From NCBI GenBank assembly GCA_029237915.1, contig JAQWHD010000018.1:1-38504 (forward strand): a stretch of DNA of 38,504 nucleotides. Reading direction: 5' to 3'. The notes below the pieces were generated by a model that saw nothing but the letters and a program-made list of their open reading frames with translations, did no database searches and had not been told where the DNA came from. The translations under genes and the position numbers were made by a program. Origin of the DNA: Thalassotalea sp. (GTDB lineage Bacteria > Pseudomonadota > Gammaproteobacteria > Enterobacterales > Alteromonadaceae). The first letter of the stretch is position 1. Each line of letters opens with the position of its first letter. This document shows, in pieces, positions 30,404-38,504 of the stretch.

Positions 30404-30640
30404 TTAATCCATCGAATCCGATTCAGACGAAGTATTTACTGCACGCGACGGTACTACCGTTGAAATAGCATGTTTATATACCATTTGGCTTACAGTGTTT
30501 TTTAATAGGATAACAAATTGGTCAAATGACTCAACTTGGCCTTGTAGTTTAATACCGTTGACAAGATAAATTGCCACTGGAATGCGATCACGACGTAAAG
30601 CATTCAAAAATGGGTCTTGTAAAGATTGACCTTTTGCCAT
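30404..30640 (-). CDS. hfq: RNA chaperone Hfq
   Basis: Hexameric Sm-like protein that promotes pairing of small RNAs with mRNAs. 78 residues. The Sm core (about 7-66) is nearly identical to E. coli: [17 protein letters not shown] with the Arg rim, [17 protein letters not shown], and the [12 protein letters not shown] motif. The C-terminal tail is only about a dozen residues and acidic (SSESDSMD), much shorter than the tail of the 102-residue E. coli protein. The 186-base gap before it (after miaA) suggests its own promoter; GGGG lies about 10 bases before the ATG. Confidence 0.98.
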
Positions 30641-30688
30641 TATGTTGGCCCCTTTTTTTATTGTTTATATAATTAATGTGCACCTAAT

Positions 30689-30718
30689 TTACTAAAAAAT
30701 TTGTTTTTATTTTAGTAA
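30689..30718. repeat. Inverted repeat in the miaA-hfq gap
   Basis: Arms TTACTAAAA (30689-30697) and TTTTAGTAA (30710-30718), a perfect 9-bp dyad with an AT-rich 12-base loop, lies about 50 bases upstream of hfq. It could be a leader hairpin or operator of hfq. No T-run follows in the hfq direction. Confidence 0.4.
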
Positions 30719-30826
30719 GTTAGACAACGAGCTTTTTAAGTATACACTATGATTTAAACTTTGCTAATGAATAACTAAATCTGTGTAAAAAATCTATTTT
30801 AGCCGCTAACAACGGCCTTTTAACTG

Positions 30827-31762
30827 CTATTTCAGAGCATTTAAAACTTGTTCTAGGTTGGTTTCATCGTTAGTTTTTAGCCAATTTAATTCAGGCCAAC
30901 CTCTAAGCCAGGTCAGTTGTCGCTTAGCTAACTGCCTAGTTGCACAAACACCACGGAAGATCATTTCATCATGATCCATCTCACCATTTAAGTGTTGCCA
31001 CATTTGGCGATAACCTACACAGCGTATTGATGGTAAGTTTTCATGTAAGTCAGTGCGAGCTTTTAATTTTTCAACCTCGGCTTGAAAGTTTTGCTCAACC
31101 ATAATGTTAAAGCGTAATTCAATGCGTTGGTGTAGTTCGGCGCGATCTTCGGTAGTTATTGCAAACTGCAACACTTTACCGTCAATGGTATCACCTTTAA
31201 TTTTGGTTAACTCTGTTAGAGAAGTATTTGTTATGCGAAAAACTTCTAATGCACGGGTTAATCGTTGCGAGTCGTTTTCATTAATTCGTTCGGCTGAAAC
31301 TGGATCAACCTCAGCAAGTAGTTGATGAATATGGTGCCAACCTTTTTGCTCAGCCAGCGCAATAATTTCAGCGCGAATTTTTTCATCAGCATTAGGTAGT
31401 GGTGACAAGCCTTCAAGTAGACTCTTGAAGTACATCATAGTTCCACCGACAAGTACCGGAATTCGGCCTTTACTGCGAATTTCTGCAATTTCACGCTTTG
31501 CGTCTCGACAAAAATCAGCTGCTGAATAGCTTTGTGCAGGGTCGATAATATCTACTAAGCGGTGCGGGTATTGGGCTAACTCCTCGCTTGTAGGCTTAGC
31601 ACTACCGATATCCATGTCTTTATAAATAAGTGCTGAGTCGACACTAATAATATCGCAAGGCAAATGATCACATAATTGCATAGCAAGATCAGTCTTACCT
31701 GAGGCGGTTGGCCCCATAATGCAGATCACTGGTGGTAATTCGGATGTATTAATTGCGCTCAT
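30827..31762 (-). CDS. miaA: tRNA dimethylallyltransferase MiaA
   Basis: Transfers a dimethylallyl group to N6 of A37 in tRNAs reading UNN codons. 311 residues. The P-loop GPTASGKTD is at 17-25 (Lys23), [16 protein letters not shown] near 41-56, the RLVDIIDP stretch near 66-73 and [11 protein letters not shown] near 106-116. The tRNA-binding part has [10 protein letters not shown] near 164 and [12 protein letters not shown] near 273-284. Sits 5 bases after the mutL stop. Confidence 0.97.
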   Translation of the reverse strand: MSAINTSELPPVICIMGPTASGKTDLAMQLCDHLPCDIISVDSALIYKDMDIGSAKPTSEELAQYPHRLVDIIDPAQSYSAADFCRDAKREIAEIRSKGRIPVLVGGTMMYFKSLLEGLSPLPNADEKIRAEIIALAEQKGWHHIHQLLAEVDPVSAERINENDSQRLTRALEVFRITNTSLTELTKIKGDTIDGKVLQFAITTEDRAELHQRIELRFNIMVEQNFQAEVEKLKARTDLHENLPSIRCVGYRQMWQHLNGEMDHDEMIFRGVCATRQLAKRQLTWLRGWPELNWLKTNDETNLEQVLNALK

Positions 31763-31767
31763 TAGGC

Positions 31768-33639
31768 TTATTTATCTAGTTTGTTAATTACAGATGTAAG
31801 GTCTACTTCAATAGAATTCAAGCGTACGTACTCAGAAAGATCAATGTTTTGCATTGTTTTTACATTAACAAACAATTGTTGAGCACTAACAATATCAATT
31901 ACTTTAGGTAATTTTAATGCTGCAAATGCGCTGATCCAATCTTGCTCAGTGACCTGTTCTGATGCCATTAATAGCTCTAACAGCTTATTGAAACTTGCTT
32001 GCACATCTTGCTCTCGCAGTGGTGCAGGATATTGCTTTATTACACATTGGTTATTCGACTTTAACTCTAGTTGGATCCCTGCATAGAAAAATTCATCAAG
32101 ATGACTTTTAATGAAATCGGCAACATCTTTGGTGATAGCTAAACTGATTGGTAACAGTAAAGGTTGCGAAACAATGCCTTTGGTAAACGACTGAGCAAGC
32201 TGAGCAATAAGCTGCTGTTTTAGTAAAGGCGATAAAGCTAAACAATATAATTGACCATTTTGCTCAATAAGAGCTGTCGTGTCTGCCACCATAGTGAGTA
32301 GGGCAATACCTTCACAAACCATGGTTGTATTTTGAGTATGGCTGCCATCCGTTGCTGTGGGTTTATGCACAGATGCAATTTGTTGCTCATCAAAGACGAT
32401 TGGCGTCATTAAGCTTTGATAATTTTCAACCGCTTGCCCTGATGGTTTAGTAGTTGCAGAGTAATGATTACTTGCGATGTGGTTACTATTTCTTGAGCTG
32501 GCATAGTTGTTTGGTTGGTTATAACCACTAGAATTTTCTACCGATTTTAACGGCTGAATGTAATCTCGACTAGGAGCCTCAACAGCACCAGTTTGTTGAT
32601 CAATGTAAACTTCAGCATCATTACTATATTGGTTTTCTTGCCAGTCATTATTTAATGTTTGCTCAATCGCAGAGCAAATAAAGTCATGAACTAATCTAGC
32701 TTGATGAAACCTTACTTCATGCTTTGCCGGGTGAACATTTACATCAACCTCAGAAAAATCTAAATTAAGATATAACACAAAGGCTGGGTAACCATCGTGA
32801 CCCATGCGCTCACCATAGGCTTGACGTATGGCGTGATTAATTAACTTATCGCGCATCATACGGCCATTAACATAACTATAAGCTAAATCATTATTACTAC
32901 GATAAAAGCTTGGCTTAGCAATCCAGCCCCAAAGCTCTAAGTTATCGTGTTTGAACTCAAGTGGTACGGCATTATCAATAAAGCTTTGCCCACAAATAGA
33001 GGCTATGCGTTTTTCAATTTGTTTTTCTGTTTTAGCACTACGATATTGACGAATGACTTTACCGTTATGGCTTAAGGTAATGCTTTTATCTAATTGCGAT
33101 AAGGCAATACGACGCACAACTTCATCGATATGAGTAAATTCAGTTTTTTCAGTACGTAAAAATTTACGACGTGCTGGCGTGTTAAAAAACAAGTCTTCAA
33201 CATCTATGGTTGTGCCTTTTGGATGCGCCGCAGGTTTAACATCTACGGTCATATCTCGGCCAACAGCAATAGCTTGCCATGCGGAATCTTGCTCATCGGG
33301 CATCGACGTTAATGTTAAACGGGCAACGGAGCTAATACTCGCTAATGCTTCACCACGAAAACCTAGGCTAACAATAGACTCTAGATCATCTAGATTTTTG
33401 ATTTTACTCGTGGCGTGCCGACTTAGCGCAAGGGTTAACTCATCTTTAGCAATGCCGCAGCCGTTATCAGTAATTTTAATGCGCTTAGCGCCGCCCTTTT
33501 CAATATCTACAACTATGTTAGTTGCACCGGCATCAATACTGTTTTCAACGAGTTCTTTTACAACAGAGGCAGGTCGTTCAACCACTTCACCTGCTGCTAT
33601 TTGGTTAGCAAGGCGAGCGGGTAATATGGCAATAGACAT
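31768..33639 (-). CDS. mutL: DNA mismatch repair protein MutL
   Basis: GHKL ATPase that links MutS mismatch recognition to MutH and UvrD. 623 residues. The N-terminal ATPase has [19 protein letters not shown] (catalytic Glu29, Mg ligand Asn33), DNGCGI near 57 and [13 protein letters not shown] near 93. A Ser/Asn/Gln-rich linker spans about 345-430, and the C-terminal dimerisation domain about 435-620. The DQHA(x)2E(x)4E endonuclease motif is absent, as expected where Dam methylation and MutH choose the strand; dam is in this same window. It follows amiB after 3 bases. Confidence 0.97.
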   Translation of the reverse strand: MSIAILPARLANQIAAGEVVERPASVVKELVENSIDAGATNIVVDIEKGGAKRIKITDNGCGIAKDELTLALSRHATSKIKNLDDLESIVSLGFRGEALASISSVARLTLTSMPDEQDSAWQAIAVGRDMTVDVKPAAHPKGTTIDVEDLFFNTPARRKFLRTEKTEFTHIDEVVRRIALSQLDKSITLSHNGKVIRQYRSAKTEKQIEKRIASICGQSFIDNAVPLEFKHDNLELWGWIAKPSFYRSNNDLAYSYVNGRMMRDKLINHAIRQAYGERMGHDGYPAFVLYLNLDFSEVDVNVHPAKHEVRFHQARLVHDFICSAIEQTLNNDWQENQYSNDAEVYIDQQTGAVEAPSRDYIQPLKSVENSSGYNQPNNYASSRNSNHIASNHYSATTKPSGQAVENYQSLMTPIVFDEQQIASVHKPTATDGSHTQNTTMVCEGIALLTMVADTTALIEQNGQLYCLALSPLLKQQLIAQLAQSFTKGIVSQPLLLPISLAITKDVADFIKSHLDEFFYAGIQLELKSNNQCVIKQYPAPLREQDVQASFNKLLELLMASEQVTEQDWISAFAALKLPKVIDIVSAQQLFVNVKTMQNIDLSEYVRLNSIEVDLTSVINKLDK

Positions 33640-33642
33640 AAA

Positions 33643-34965
33643 CTAATTAACTCGAGGAATGGTAAGTGTTTGACCTATTCTAACTACATCAGTCTTTAAA
33701 TTGTTCGCGAGTTTTAGTGATTTAACTGACACTTTATAGCGCTTAGCAACAACGGATAACGATTCGCCGCTACTAACTTTATGCTTGGTAGGTTTGCGTG
33801 ATGCATATAAAGAGCCTTCCGGCGGATATTGTTGAAAATAACGTCTTATACCCTGAAATACCGCATTTGCTAATTTCTTCTGATGAGTTGATGACATCAA
33901 GTTTTTAAAATCATAAGGATTCGAGATAAAGCCAGTTTCCACTAACATTGACGGAATATCTGATGATTTCAACACGGCTAGACTGGCATTTTGTGGACTG
34001 CGCTTATGCATCTTAGTGATTTTAGTGAGTTCAGAAATAACGTTGCGCGCGGTACTATCACTAATTTCTAATGACTTATCTTTAGTTAAATCAGCAATAA
34101 ATACGGCTAAATGCTCATCATTAGTTTTTTTGATTAATTCACCGCCACCACCAAGTAGTTCAGAGTTTTTTTCGCGATTAACTAACCAACGAGATAGCTC
34201 AGACTGGGCTCTTGAATTATTTACAATCCAAACGGATGCACCTCTAGGTTGGCTAGTATGAAAAGCGTCGGCGTGAATAGACACTAAAAAATCGACTTCT
34301 TTTTCACGGGCTAGTTGTGTACGCTTATTCAAGCTAACAAAGTAGTCTCCAGTGCGGATCAAAACCGCTTTCATACCTGGTTCAGCATTAATGATTGCCG
34401 CTAATTTTTTAGATATGTTTAAGGTGATTTTCTTTTCGTAAGTACCGTTTTTAGCAATAGAACCGGGATCTTCACCGCCGTGACCTGCATCAATACCTAT
34501 AACGACATCACGGCTATTATTTTTTGGTTTGTGACTGGCTTTTACTGTTCGTTTTGCATCATTTAAATCGACAACCAAACGATTACCATAAGGGCCAGCG
34601 GCTGGTAATGGAAAAATATGTTCTTTATAAGTGCCGGTTAAATCAAGCACTATACGAGAAACCCCTTTAGTACTGGTTTTACTAGTACGGATAGTTTTAA
34701 TGCGTTTATCATTTTTGGCGAGATTGTTTAAATTAACAATATTTTGTGCGTTTTTAAAATCAATAACTAAGCGGGTTGGTTTTTGCAAAAAAAAGTAGCT
34801 GTACTTAGGCGTTTCTGACAAATCAAAAACGACACGGGTATTTTCTGGTGCTGGCCAAATACGCACGCCTTCTATTACGTTAATTGCCCACACATTTGTG
34901 GCGAATAAACTTAATAAGAAAATAATTATTTTCAGACTACTATTGCGCATAAATTTTTTATTCAA
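33643..34965 (-). CDS. amiB: N-acetylmuramoyl-L-alanine amidase AmiB-type
   Basis: Periplasmic zinc amidase that cleaves septal peptidoglycan during daughter-cell separation. 440 residues. A signal peptide (about 1-27, ending NVWA) precedes an AMIN domain (about 30-130), and the Amidase_3 catalytic domain (about 150-375) has GIDAGHGGEDPGS, the KKITLNISKKLA stretch, FLVSIHADAF and MLVETGFISN with catalytic Glu. One C-terminal LysM repeat (about 393-437, HKVSSGESLSVVAKRYKVS) binds glycan. E. coli AmiB lacks LysM, whereas many marine relatives have it. A second ATG at codon 6 is possible; AAGGA lies just before the first. Confidence 0.95.
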   Translation of the reverse strand: MNKKFMRNSSLKIIIFLLSLFATNVWAINVIEGVRIWPAPENTRVVFDLSETPKYSYFFLQKPTRLVIDFKNAQNIVNLNNLAKNDKRIKTIRTSKTSTKGVSRIVLDLTGTYKEHIFPLPAAGPYGNRLVVDLNDAKRTVKASHKPKNNSRDVVIGIDAGHGGEDPGSIAKNGTYEKKITLNISKKLAAIINAEPGMKAVLIRTGDYFVSLNKRTQLAREKEVDFLVSIHADAFHTSQPRGASVWIVNNSRAQSELSRWLVNREKNSELLGGGGELIKKTNDEHLAVFIADLTKDKSLEISDSTARNVISELTKITKMHKRSPQNASLAVLKSSDIPSMLVETGFISNPYDFKNLMSSTHQKKLANAVFQGIRRYFQQYPPEGSLYASRKPTKHKVSSGESLSVVAKRYKVSVKSLKLANNLKTDVVRIGQTLTIPRVN

Positions 34966-34993
34966 TCCTTAGACTACAAGAATAACGTTGCGA

Positions 34994-35470
34994 TTATTCT
35001 ACTTTTAAATTTTTTATTATATTTTTACCCACATCGCTTACCGCGGTTAGCGTGATGCGTCTTTGCTCATTATCATATTTCATATCAACAATAAGATCTT
35101 CTTTGGCTAAAAGGCCTGTACCTTTTTCTGGCCATTCAATAAAACAACAACACTTATCATTAAAGTAATCTCTTATGCCCATATACTCAAGCTCTTCTGG
35201 GTCTGATAAACGATATAAGTCAAAATGGAATACTTGCCACGGATCTAAATCATAAGGTTCCACAATGGTATACGTTGGGCTTTTAACATTACCTGTATGC
35301 CCCATTCCTTGAACAAAGCCACGAGTTAAAGTGGTTTTACCTGCGCCTAAATCACCGTTTAGAAATACCACCAAGGATGGAACATCTAGTGCTTTAGTTA
35401 CTTGAGCAAGGCTTTTACCCATATTTACTGTTGCTAATTCGTCAGACAGAAAAAATTGTACTTGGTTCAT
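34994..35470 (-). CDS. tsaE: tRNA threonylcarbamoyladenosine biosynthesis ATPase TsaE
   Basis: P-loop ATPase needed with TsaB and TsaD to make t6A37 in ANN-decoding tRNAs. 158 residues. The Walker A GDLGAGKTT is at 39-47 (Lys45). The conserved SPTYTIVEPY and HFDLYRL stretches follow near 64 and 79, and FIEWPEKG near 110. It starts 3 bases after the nnr stop and is followed by amiB after 28 bases. Confidence 0.97.
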   Translation of the reverse strand: MNQVQFFLSDELATVNMGKSLAQVTKALDVPSLVVFLNGDLGAGKTTLTRGFVQGMGHTGNVKSPTYTIVEPYDLDPWQVFHFDLYRLSDPEELEYMGIRDYFNDKCCCFIEWPEKGTGLLAKEDLIVDMKYDNEQRRITLTAVSDVGKNIIKNLKVE

Positions 35471-35473
35471 TTA

Positions 35474-36967
35474 TCAAAGATTCACTAATTGTCGAATATA
35501 AGGAAAAAGATCACTAGCCAATAAACCTTTTTCACCATCTTGAGCTGCTAAATCGGCAGCTCGACTATGTATATCTACGCCATGGCATGTAGCATAAAAT
35601 AAGTTATCTAATTGTAAACTTAATGCCGCTAAGATACCAGAGAGAACATCACCCATACCGCCGCTTGCCATTCCGGGGTTTCCAGAAAGGTTAATGACAA
35701 CTTTTTTACCATCACTAATTAAGGTGCCTGCGCCTTTTAATACGGTAATGCCACCATATTTCAATGCTATTTTTTGCACAGCCGAAAAACGATCATTTTC
35801 AACTTCAAAAACACTTATCCCTAACAACCTTGCAGCCTCTGCTGGGTGAGGGGTTAATATCCAATCATTATTAAATCTTGGCTGCTTAGCAAGTAAATTT
35901 AAACCATCGGCATCAACGATTAATGGCTTTTGTTGCTGCAGAGCAAAATCAAAATGCCGCTGTGCCCACTCATCAACACCTAAGCCTGGGCCGATAACAA
36001 TCACCTTAGCCTTAGCTATTTTTTCTTGCTCAGATGTTACTTGATTGTCGATATCCGCCAACATAATTTCCGGACGGCTAGTAACAATGATAGATTTATT
36101 TTCTGGGTGGCAAGCAAGTGCAAGTAAGCCAGCACCACTTCTTAAGGCTGCCTCGCTACACAGCCTTGCAGCCCCTGGCATACCTTTATTACCGGCAATA
36201 ACAAGAACAAAGCCACTATCCCCCTTATGGCTTGCGGCCTTTCTTTGCATCAGTTTGGGTAAATAATTGCTATGGTTGAGATATATAGTCGATGGTATTT
36301 GTTTTGAAAATTCATCGCTAATACCCAGACCAGCTAAATAGATATCACCACAATAATTTTTTGCTACACCAGTGAGCATGCCTTGTTTTACCGCAATAAA
36401 ACAAACGCTAATTGAGGCTTTAATACCAACATCACTTACTTGTCCGGTGTTGGCATTTAACCCTGAAGGTAAATCTATGCTTAGTACAGGTTTATTAAGA
36501 CCATTTACATATTCAATTATGTTGCAATAATTTTCCTTTAAAGCGCCTTTAATACCTGTGCCCAACAGCGCATCAATAATCACATCAATGTTTGATAATG
36601 CAATATTATTAAGGTGCTCTAATTTACCCTCGGCTGCTAAATATTTTTCACAAGCCGTTAATGCATCGCCTTGGTATTCATCAGGATTAGCTAAGGCATG
36701 CACATGCACAGTTAATCCTGAGCTCTTGGCTAATCGAGCTAAGATAAAGCCATCACCGGCATTATTCCCCCGCCCGCATACAATCAAAATAGTTTTAGCC
36801 TTTGGCCATTGTTGTTTAAACAACTCAAACGCAGCTAAGCCTGCCGACTCCATCAACTGATACAAAGATAAGCCTTTTTGCTTGGCAATTTGCCCTTCAT
36901 TTTTCTTAACTAGTTCAGCGGAATAAGCATGCTGTGGTATGCTTGTCTGTAATTTAATTGGCAACAT
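35474..36967 (-). CDS. nnr: Bifunctional NAD(P)HX epimerase / ADP-dependent NAD(P)HX dehydratase
   Basis: Repairs hydrated NADH and NADPH: the N-terminal domain (about 12-220, YjeF_N) interconverts R and S epimers, and the C-terminal domain (about 225-495, YjeF_C, ribokinase-like) dehydrates the S form. The first half has VCGRGNNAGDGFILAR near 63-78 and SIDLPSGLNANTG. The second has RKAASHKGDSGFVLVIAG, TPHPAEAARLLG and GNPGMASGGMGDVLSG (ADP/Mg site). 497 residues. First gene of the superoperon; its ATG is 10 bases from the queG ATG on the other strand. Confidence 0.97.
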   Translation of the reverse strand: MLPIKLQTSIPQHAYSAELVKKNEGQIAKQKGLSLYQLMESAGLAAFELFKQQWPKAKTILIVCGRGNNAGDGFILARLAKSSGLTVHVHALANPDEYQGDALTACEKYLAAEGKLEHLNNIALSNIDVIIDALLGTGIKGALKENYCNIIEYVNGLNKPVLSIDLPSGLNANTGQVSDVGIKASISVCFIAVKQGMLTGVAKNYCGDIYLAGLGISDEFSKQIPSTIYLNHSNYLPKLMQRKAASHKGDSGFVLVIAGNKGMPGAARLCSEAALRSGAGLLALACHPENKSIIVTSRPEIMLADIDNQVTSEQEKIAKAKVIVIGPGLGVDEWAQRHFDFALQQQKPLIVDADGLNLLAKQPRFNNDWILTPHPAEAARLLGISVFEVENDRFSAVQKIALKYGGITVLKGAGTLISDGKKVVINLSGNPGMASGGMGDVLSGILAALSLQLDNLFYATCHGVDIHSRAADLAAQDGEKGLLASDLFPYIRQLVNL

Positions 36968-36977
36968 TATTTATCTT

Positions 36978-38126
36978 ATGAGTGAACAACCTACTATTAA
37001 CTATCAAGATTTAGCGGAAAAAATCAAGCTTTGGGGCAAAGAGCTTGGCTTTAGTGATGTTGGTATTTGCGATGTTGACTTAAAAACTCATGAAAAAGCA
37101 CTGAGCAAATGGTTAGAAAATGGCTATCACGGTGACATGGATTACATGGCTCGCCATGACTTAATGCGTGCCCGTCCAGCCGATTTATTACCCGGAACTC
37201 TGCGCGTTATATCTGCCCGTTTAGACTATTTACCCACAGACGCTAAATTTGCCAAAATATTAAAAAAAAGTGACCATGCATATATATCACGTTACGCATT
37301 AGGGCGTGATTATCATAAACTCATGCGTAATCGCTTAAAGCAACTCGGTGACAAACTTACGGCCCATTGTGAGCAACTTAATTTTCGCCCTTTTGTTGAC
37401 TCTGCCCCTGTTTTAGAAAGACCTTTAGCAGAAAAAGCAGGCTTAGGCTGGGTTGGTAAACACAGTTTATTATTAAATGAACAAGCCGGCTCTTGGTTCT
37501 TTTTAGGTGAGCTAATGGTCAATATCGAATTACCGGTAGATCAACCTAAAGAAAACCAATGTGGCGCTTGTGTTTCATGTATCAAAATTTGTCCAACACA
37601 GGCAATTATCGAACCTTACGTTGTTGATGCCCGCCGTTGTATTTCCTATTTAACGATAGAGCTACGTGATGCTATTCCAGTTGAATATAGACCGCTAATT
37701 GGCAATCGTATATACGGCTGCGATGACTGCCAGTTGATTTGTCCTTGGAATCGTTTTTCACAACTCTCCGCCGAGGACGATTTTCAACCGAGAAATCACT
37801 TTGACCATGTAACGCTATTAGAATTATTCGCTTGGGATGAAGCTGAGTTTTTAAAGAAAACCGAAGGTTCTCCTATTCGCCGCATTGGCTTTGATTGTTG
37901 GCAACGTAATATTGCAGTTGCGCTAGGTAATGCTAAATATGATGAATACATTGTTATTGATTTAGCTAAGCAAAAGCAAACTTCAAGCGCAATGGTGATA
38001 GAACACATTGACTGGGCATTAGAGCAACAACAATTAAAGCTAGATAAATTAAACGAAGAAACAAACCTGCGATTAACTCAACGTTTAATTAGAACTATCG
38101 AAAAAGGTTTACCTAGAGACGCTTGA
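36978..38126 (+). CDS. queG: Epoxyqueuosine reductase QueG
   Basis: Cobalamin- and iron-sulfur-dependent enzyme for the last step of queuosine formation in tRNA (GUN anticodons). 382 residues from ATG 36978, giving MSEQPTINYQ; a longer frame from 36939 would run into the nnr start and is not preferred. The DUF1730 domain is at about 50-135. FVDSAPVLERPLAEKAGLGWVGKH is split by the family's catalytic Asp in VDSAP near 139. Two 4Fe-4S motifs are CGACVSCIKICP near 195-206 and CDDCQLICPWN near 253-263. No clear ribosome site. It is divergent from nnr, the usual arrangement. Confidence 0.96.
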   Translation: MSEQPTINYQDLAEKIKLWGKELGFSDVGICDVDLKTHEKALSKWLENGYHGDMDYMARHDLMRARPADLLPGTLRVISARLDYLPTDAKFAKILKKSDHAYISRYALGRDYHKLMRNRLKQLGDKLTAHCEQLNFRPFVDSAPVLERPLAEKAGLGWVGKHSLLLNEQAGSWFFLGELMVNIELPVDQPKENQCGACVSCIKICPTQAIIEPYVVDARRCISYLTIELRDAIPVEYRPLIGNRIYGCDDCQLICPWNRFSQLSAEDDFQPRNHFDHVTLLELFAWDEAEFLKKTEGSPIRRIGFDCWQRNIAVALGNAKYDEYIVIDLAKQKQTSSAMVIEHIDWALEQQQLKLDKLNEETNLRLTQRLIRTIEKGLPRDA

Positions 38127-38133
38127 TTGAGCG

Positions 38134-38186
38134 TAGAAAAACACCCCGTCATCCTCGAGGAGCTCAAGCGACATCGGGGACCTCAT
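38134..38186. repeat. CGTCAT-type intergenic repeat, copy 1
   Basis: Begins TAGAAAAACACC then CGTCATCC. The palindrome CCTCGAGG (38153-38160) lies inside an outer stem CCCCG (38144-38148) / CGGGG (38175-38179), followed by ACCTC. It starts 8 bases after the queG stop and could act as a transcript-end hairpin. Confidence 0.65.
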
Positions 38187-38264
38187 TGAACGTGCTGTGG
38201 ATCGGCTTTTTGCCACTTTTTGCCGTACACAAAATCAGAAAAAACGCTGTAACATAGCTGGAAA

Positions 38265-38315
38265 TAGAAAAATACAACGTCATTCCATCGTGCTTTTGGA
38301 TGGAACCTCCTTCAG
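38265..38315. repeat. CGTCAT-type intergenic repeat, copy 2
   Basis: Begins TAGAAAAATACAA, then CGTCATTCCATCGTGC. Arms TTCCATC / GATGGAA form a 7-bp hairpin, followed by CCTCCTTCAG. About 90 percent identical to copy 3 and sharing the TAGAAAAA and CGTCAT blocks with copy 1. Confidence 0.85.
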
Positions 38316-38435
38316 CGTATTGTCCATCGATAAATTAGCTTTTTCTCTTAAATATAAATCTTCAATTGGTTGGCTAAGTGCCATTCGCCGACATACGATA
38401 TCCGATAAAAAGCACCAAAAAAGTAAACACAATCT

Positions 38436-38487
38436 TAGAAAAATAGCGCCGTCATTCCATCGTGCGTTTGGATGGAACCCTCTTCAG
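38436..38487. repeat. CGTCAT-type intergenic repeat, copy 3
   Basis: Begins TAGAAAAATAGCGC, then CGTCATTCCATCGTGC, with the same TTCCATC / GATGGAA hairpin and a CCCTCTTCAG end. It differs from copy 2 by a few substitutions and one extra base before CGTCAT. Confidence 0.85.
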
Positions 38488-38504
38488 ATATAAAGAGCTT
38501 ATAA

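Larger units (their letters stand above)
38127..38504. other. Non-coding region after queG with dispersed repeats
   Basis: No credible gene is present in these 378 bases. The only sizeable open frame (38197-38493) reads through the repeat copies and has no recognisable protein features. The region holds three related repeat units and, near 38206-38225, two close copies of CTTTTTGCC. I see no clear terminator for queG other than the first repeat hairpin. Confidence 0.8.

Noticed and set aside
33179-33646. A 155-codon open frame antisense to the mutL N-terminus
   Set aside because: mutL is certain on the other strand and the antisense product resembles no family.
36939-36977. Upstream extension of queG by 13 codons into nnr
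   Set aside because: The extension is antisense to the conserved nnr start and absent from the usual QueG N-terminus.
38197-38493. A 98-codon open frame after queG
   Set aside because: It reads through two copies of the intergenic repeat, its protein has no recognisable domain, and there is no ribosome site. It is best explained by the repeats.

Overview
The window reads as ordinary core chromosome of a marine, moderately AT-rich gammaproteobacterium in the Alteromonadales. Colwelliaceae (Colwellia or Thalassotalea) is the best guess. The evidence is the fused argH-argA gene at the end of a divergent argE / argCBFGH(A) cluster, the pilMNOPQ-aroK-aroB-dam block, a complete nnr-tsaE-amiB-mutL-miaA-hfq-hflX-hflK-hflC-yjeT-purA superoperon, and Dam together with a MutL that lacks an endonuclease motif. 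The genus is an inference. The block identities rest on visible motifs and gene order.

Layout: 1-204 is the start of a lipoprotein DPP IV-like peptidase (minus, cut by the window edge), then a small DUF2970 membrane protein (+). On the minus strand, 612-8129 is transcribed pilM-N-O-P-Q, then aroK-aroB, then dam. It joins the type IV pilus alignment complex and secretin to two shikimate-pathway enzymes and the GATC methylase. Divergent from pilM is mrcA (PBP1a, +), whose stop codon lies inside a 7-bp tandem repeat followed by a strong bidirectional terminator. 11054-17027 (minus) is argC-argB-argF-argG-argH(A), with argE divergent (+). Together these cover arginine synthesis except argD (and carAB), the N-acetylglutamate synthase step being supplied by the acetyltransferase domain fused to ArgH. 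argE and metF converge on a perfect 26-bp inverted repeat. 18503-23015 (minus) is metB-metL-metF, tightly coupled and divergent from metJ (+), with MetJ operator-like 8-mers between them. Then come a single-domain malic enzyme (minus), purA, yjeT (DUF2065), hflC, hflK, hflX, hfq, miaA, mutL, amiB, tsaE and nnr (all minus), and finally queG (+), divergent from nnr by 10 bp. 38127-38504 has no gene but carries three related copies of a CGTCAT-type intergenic repeat.

I found no tRNA, rRNA, CRISPR array, insertion sequence, prophage or defence gene, and no cluster that looks like an undescribed system. The points worth a second look are small: the heptamer array at the mrcA stop, the long palindrome between argE and metF, the repeat family after queG, unusual active-site residues in ArgF, the ArgH-ArgA fusion, unannotated dyads in the arg and met control regions, and non-ATG starts of hflX and mrcA.
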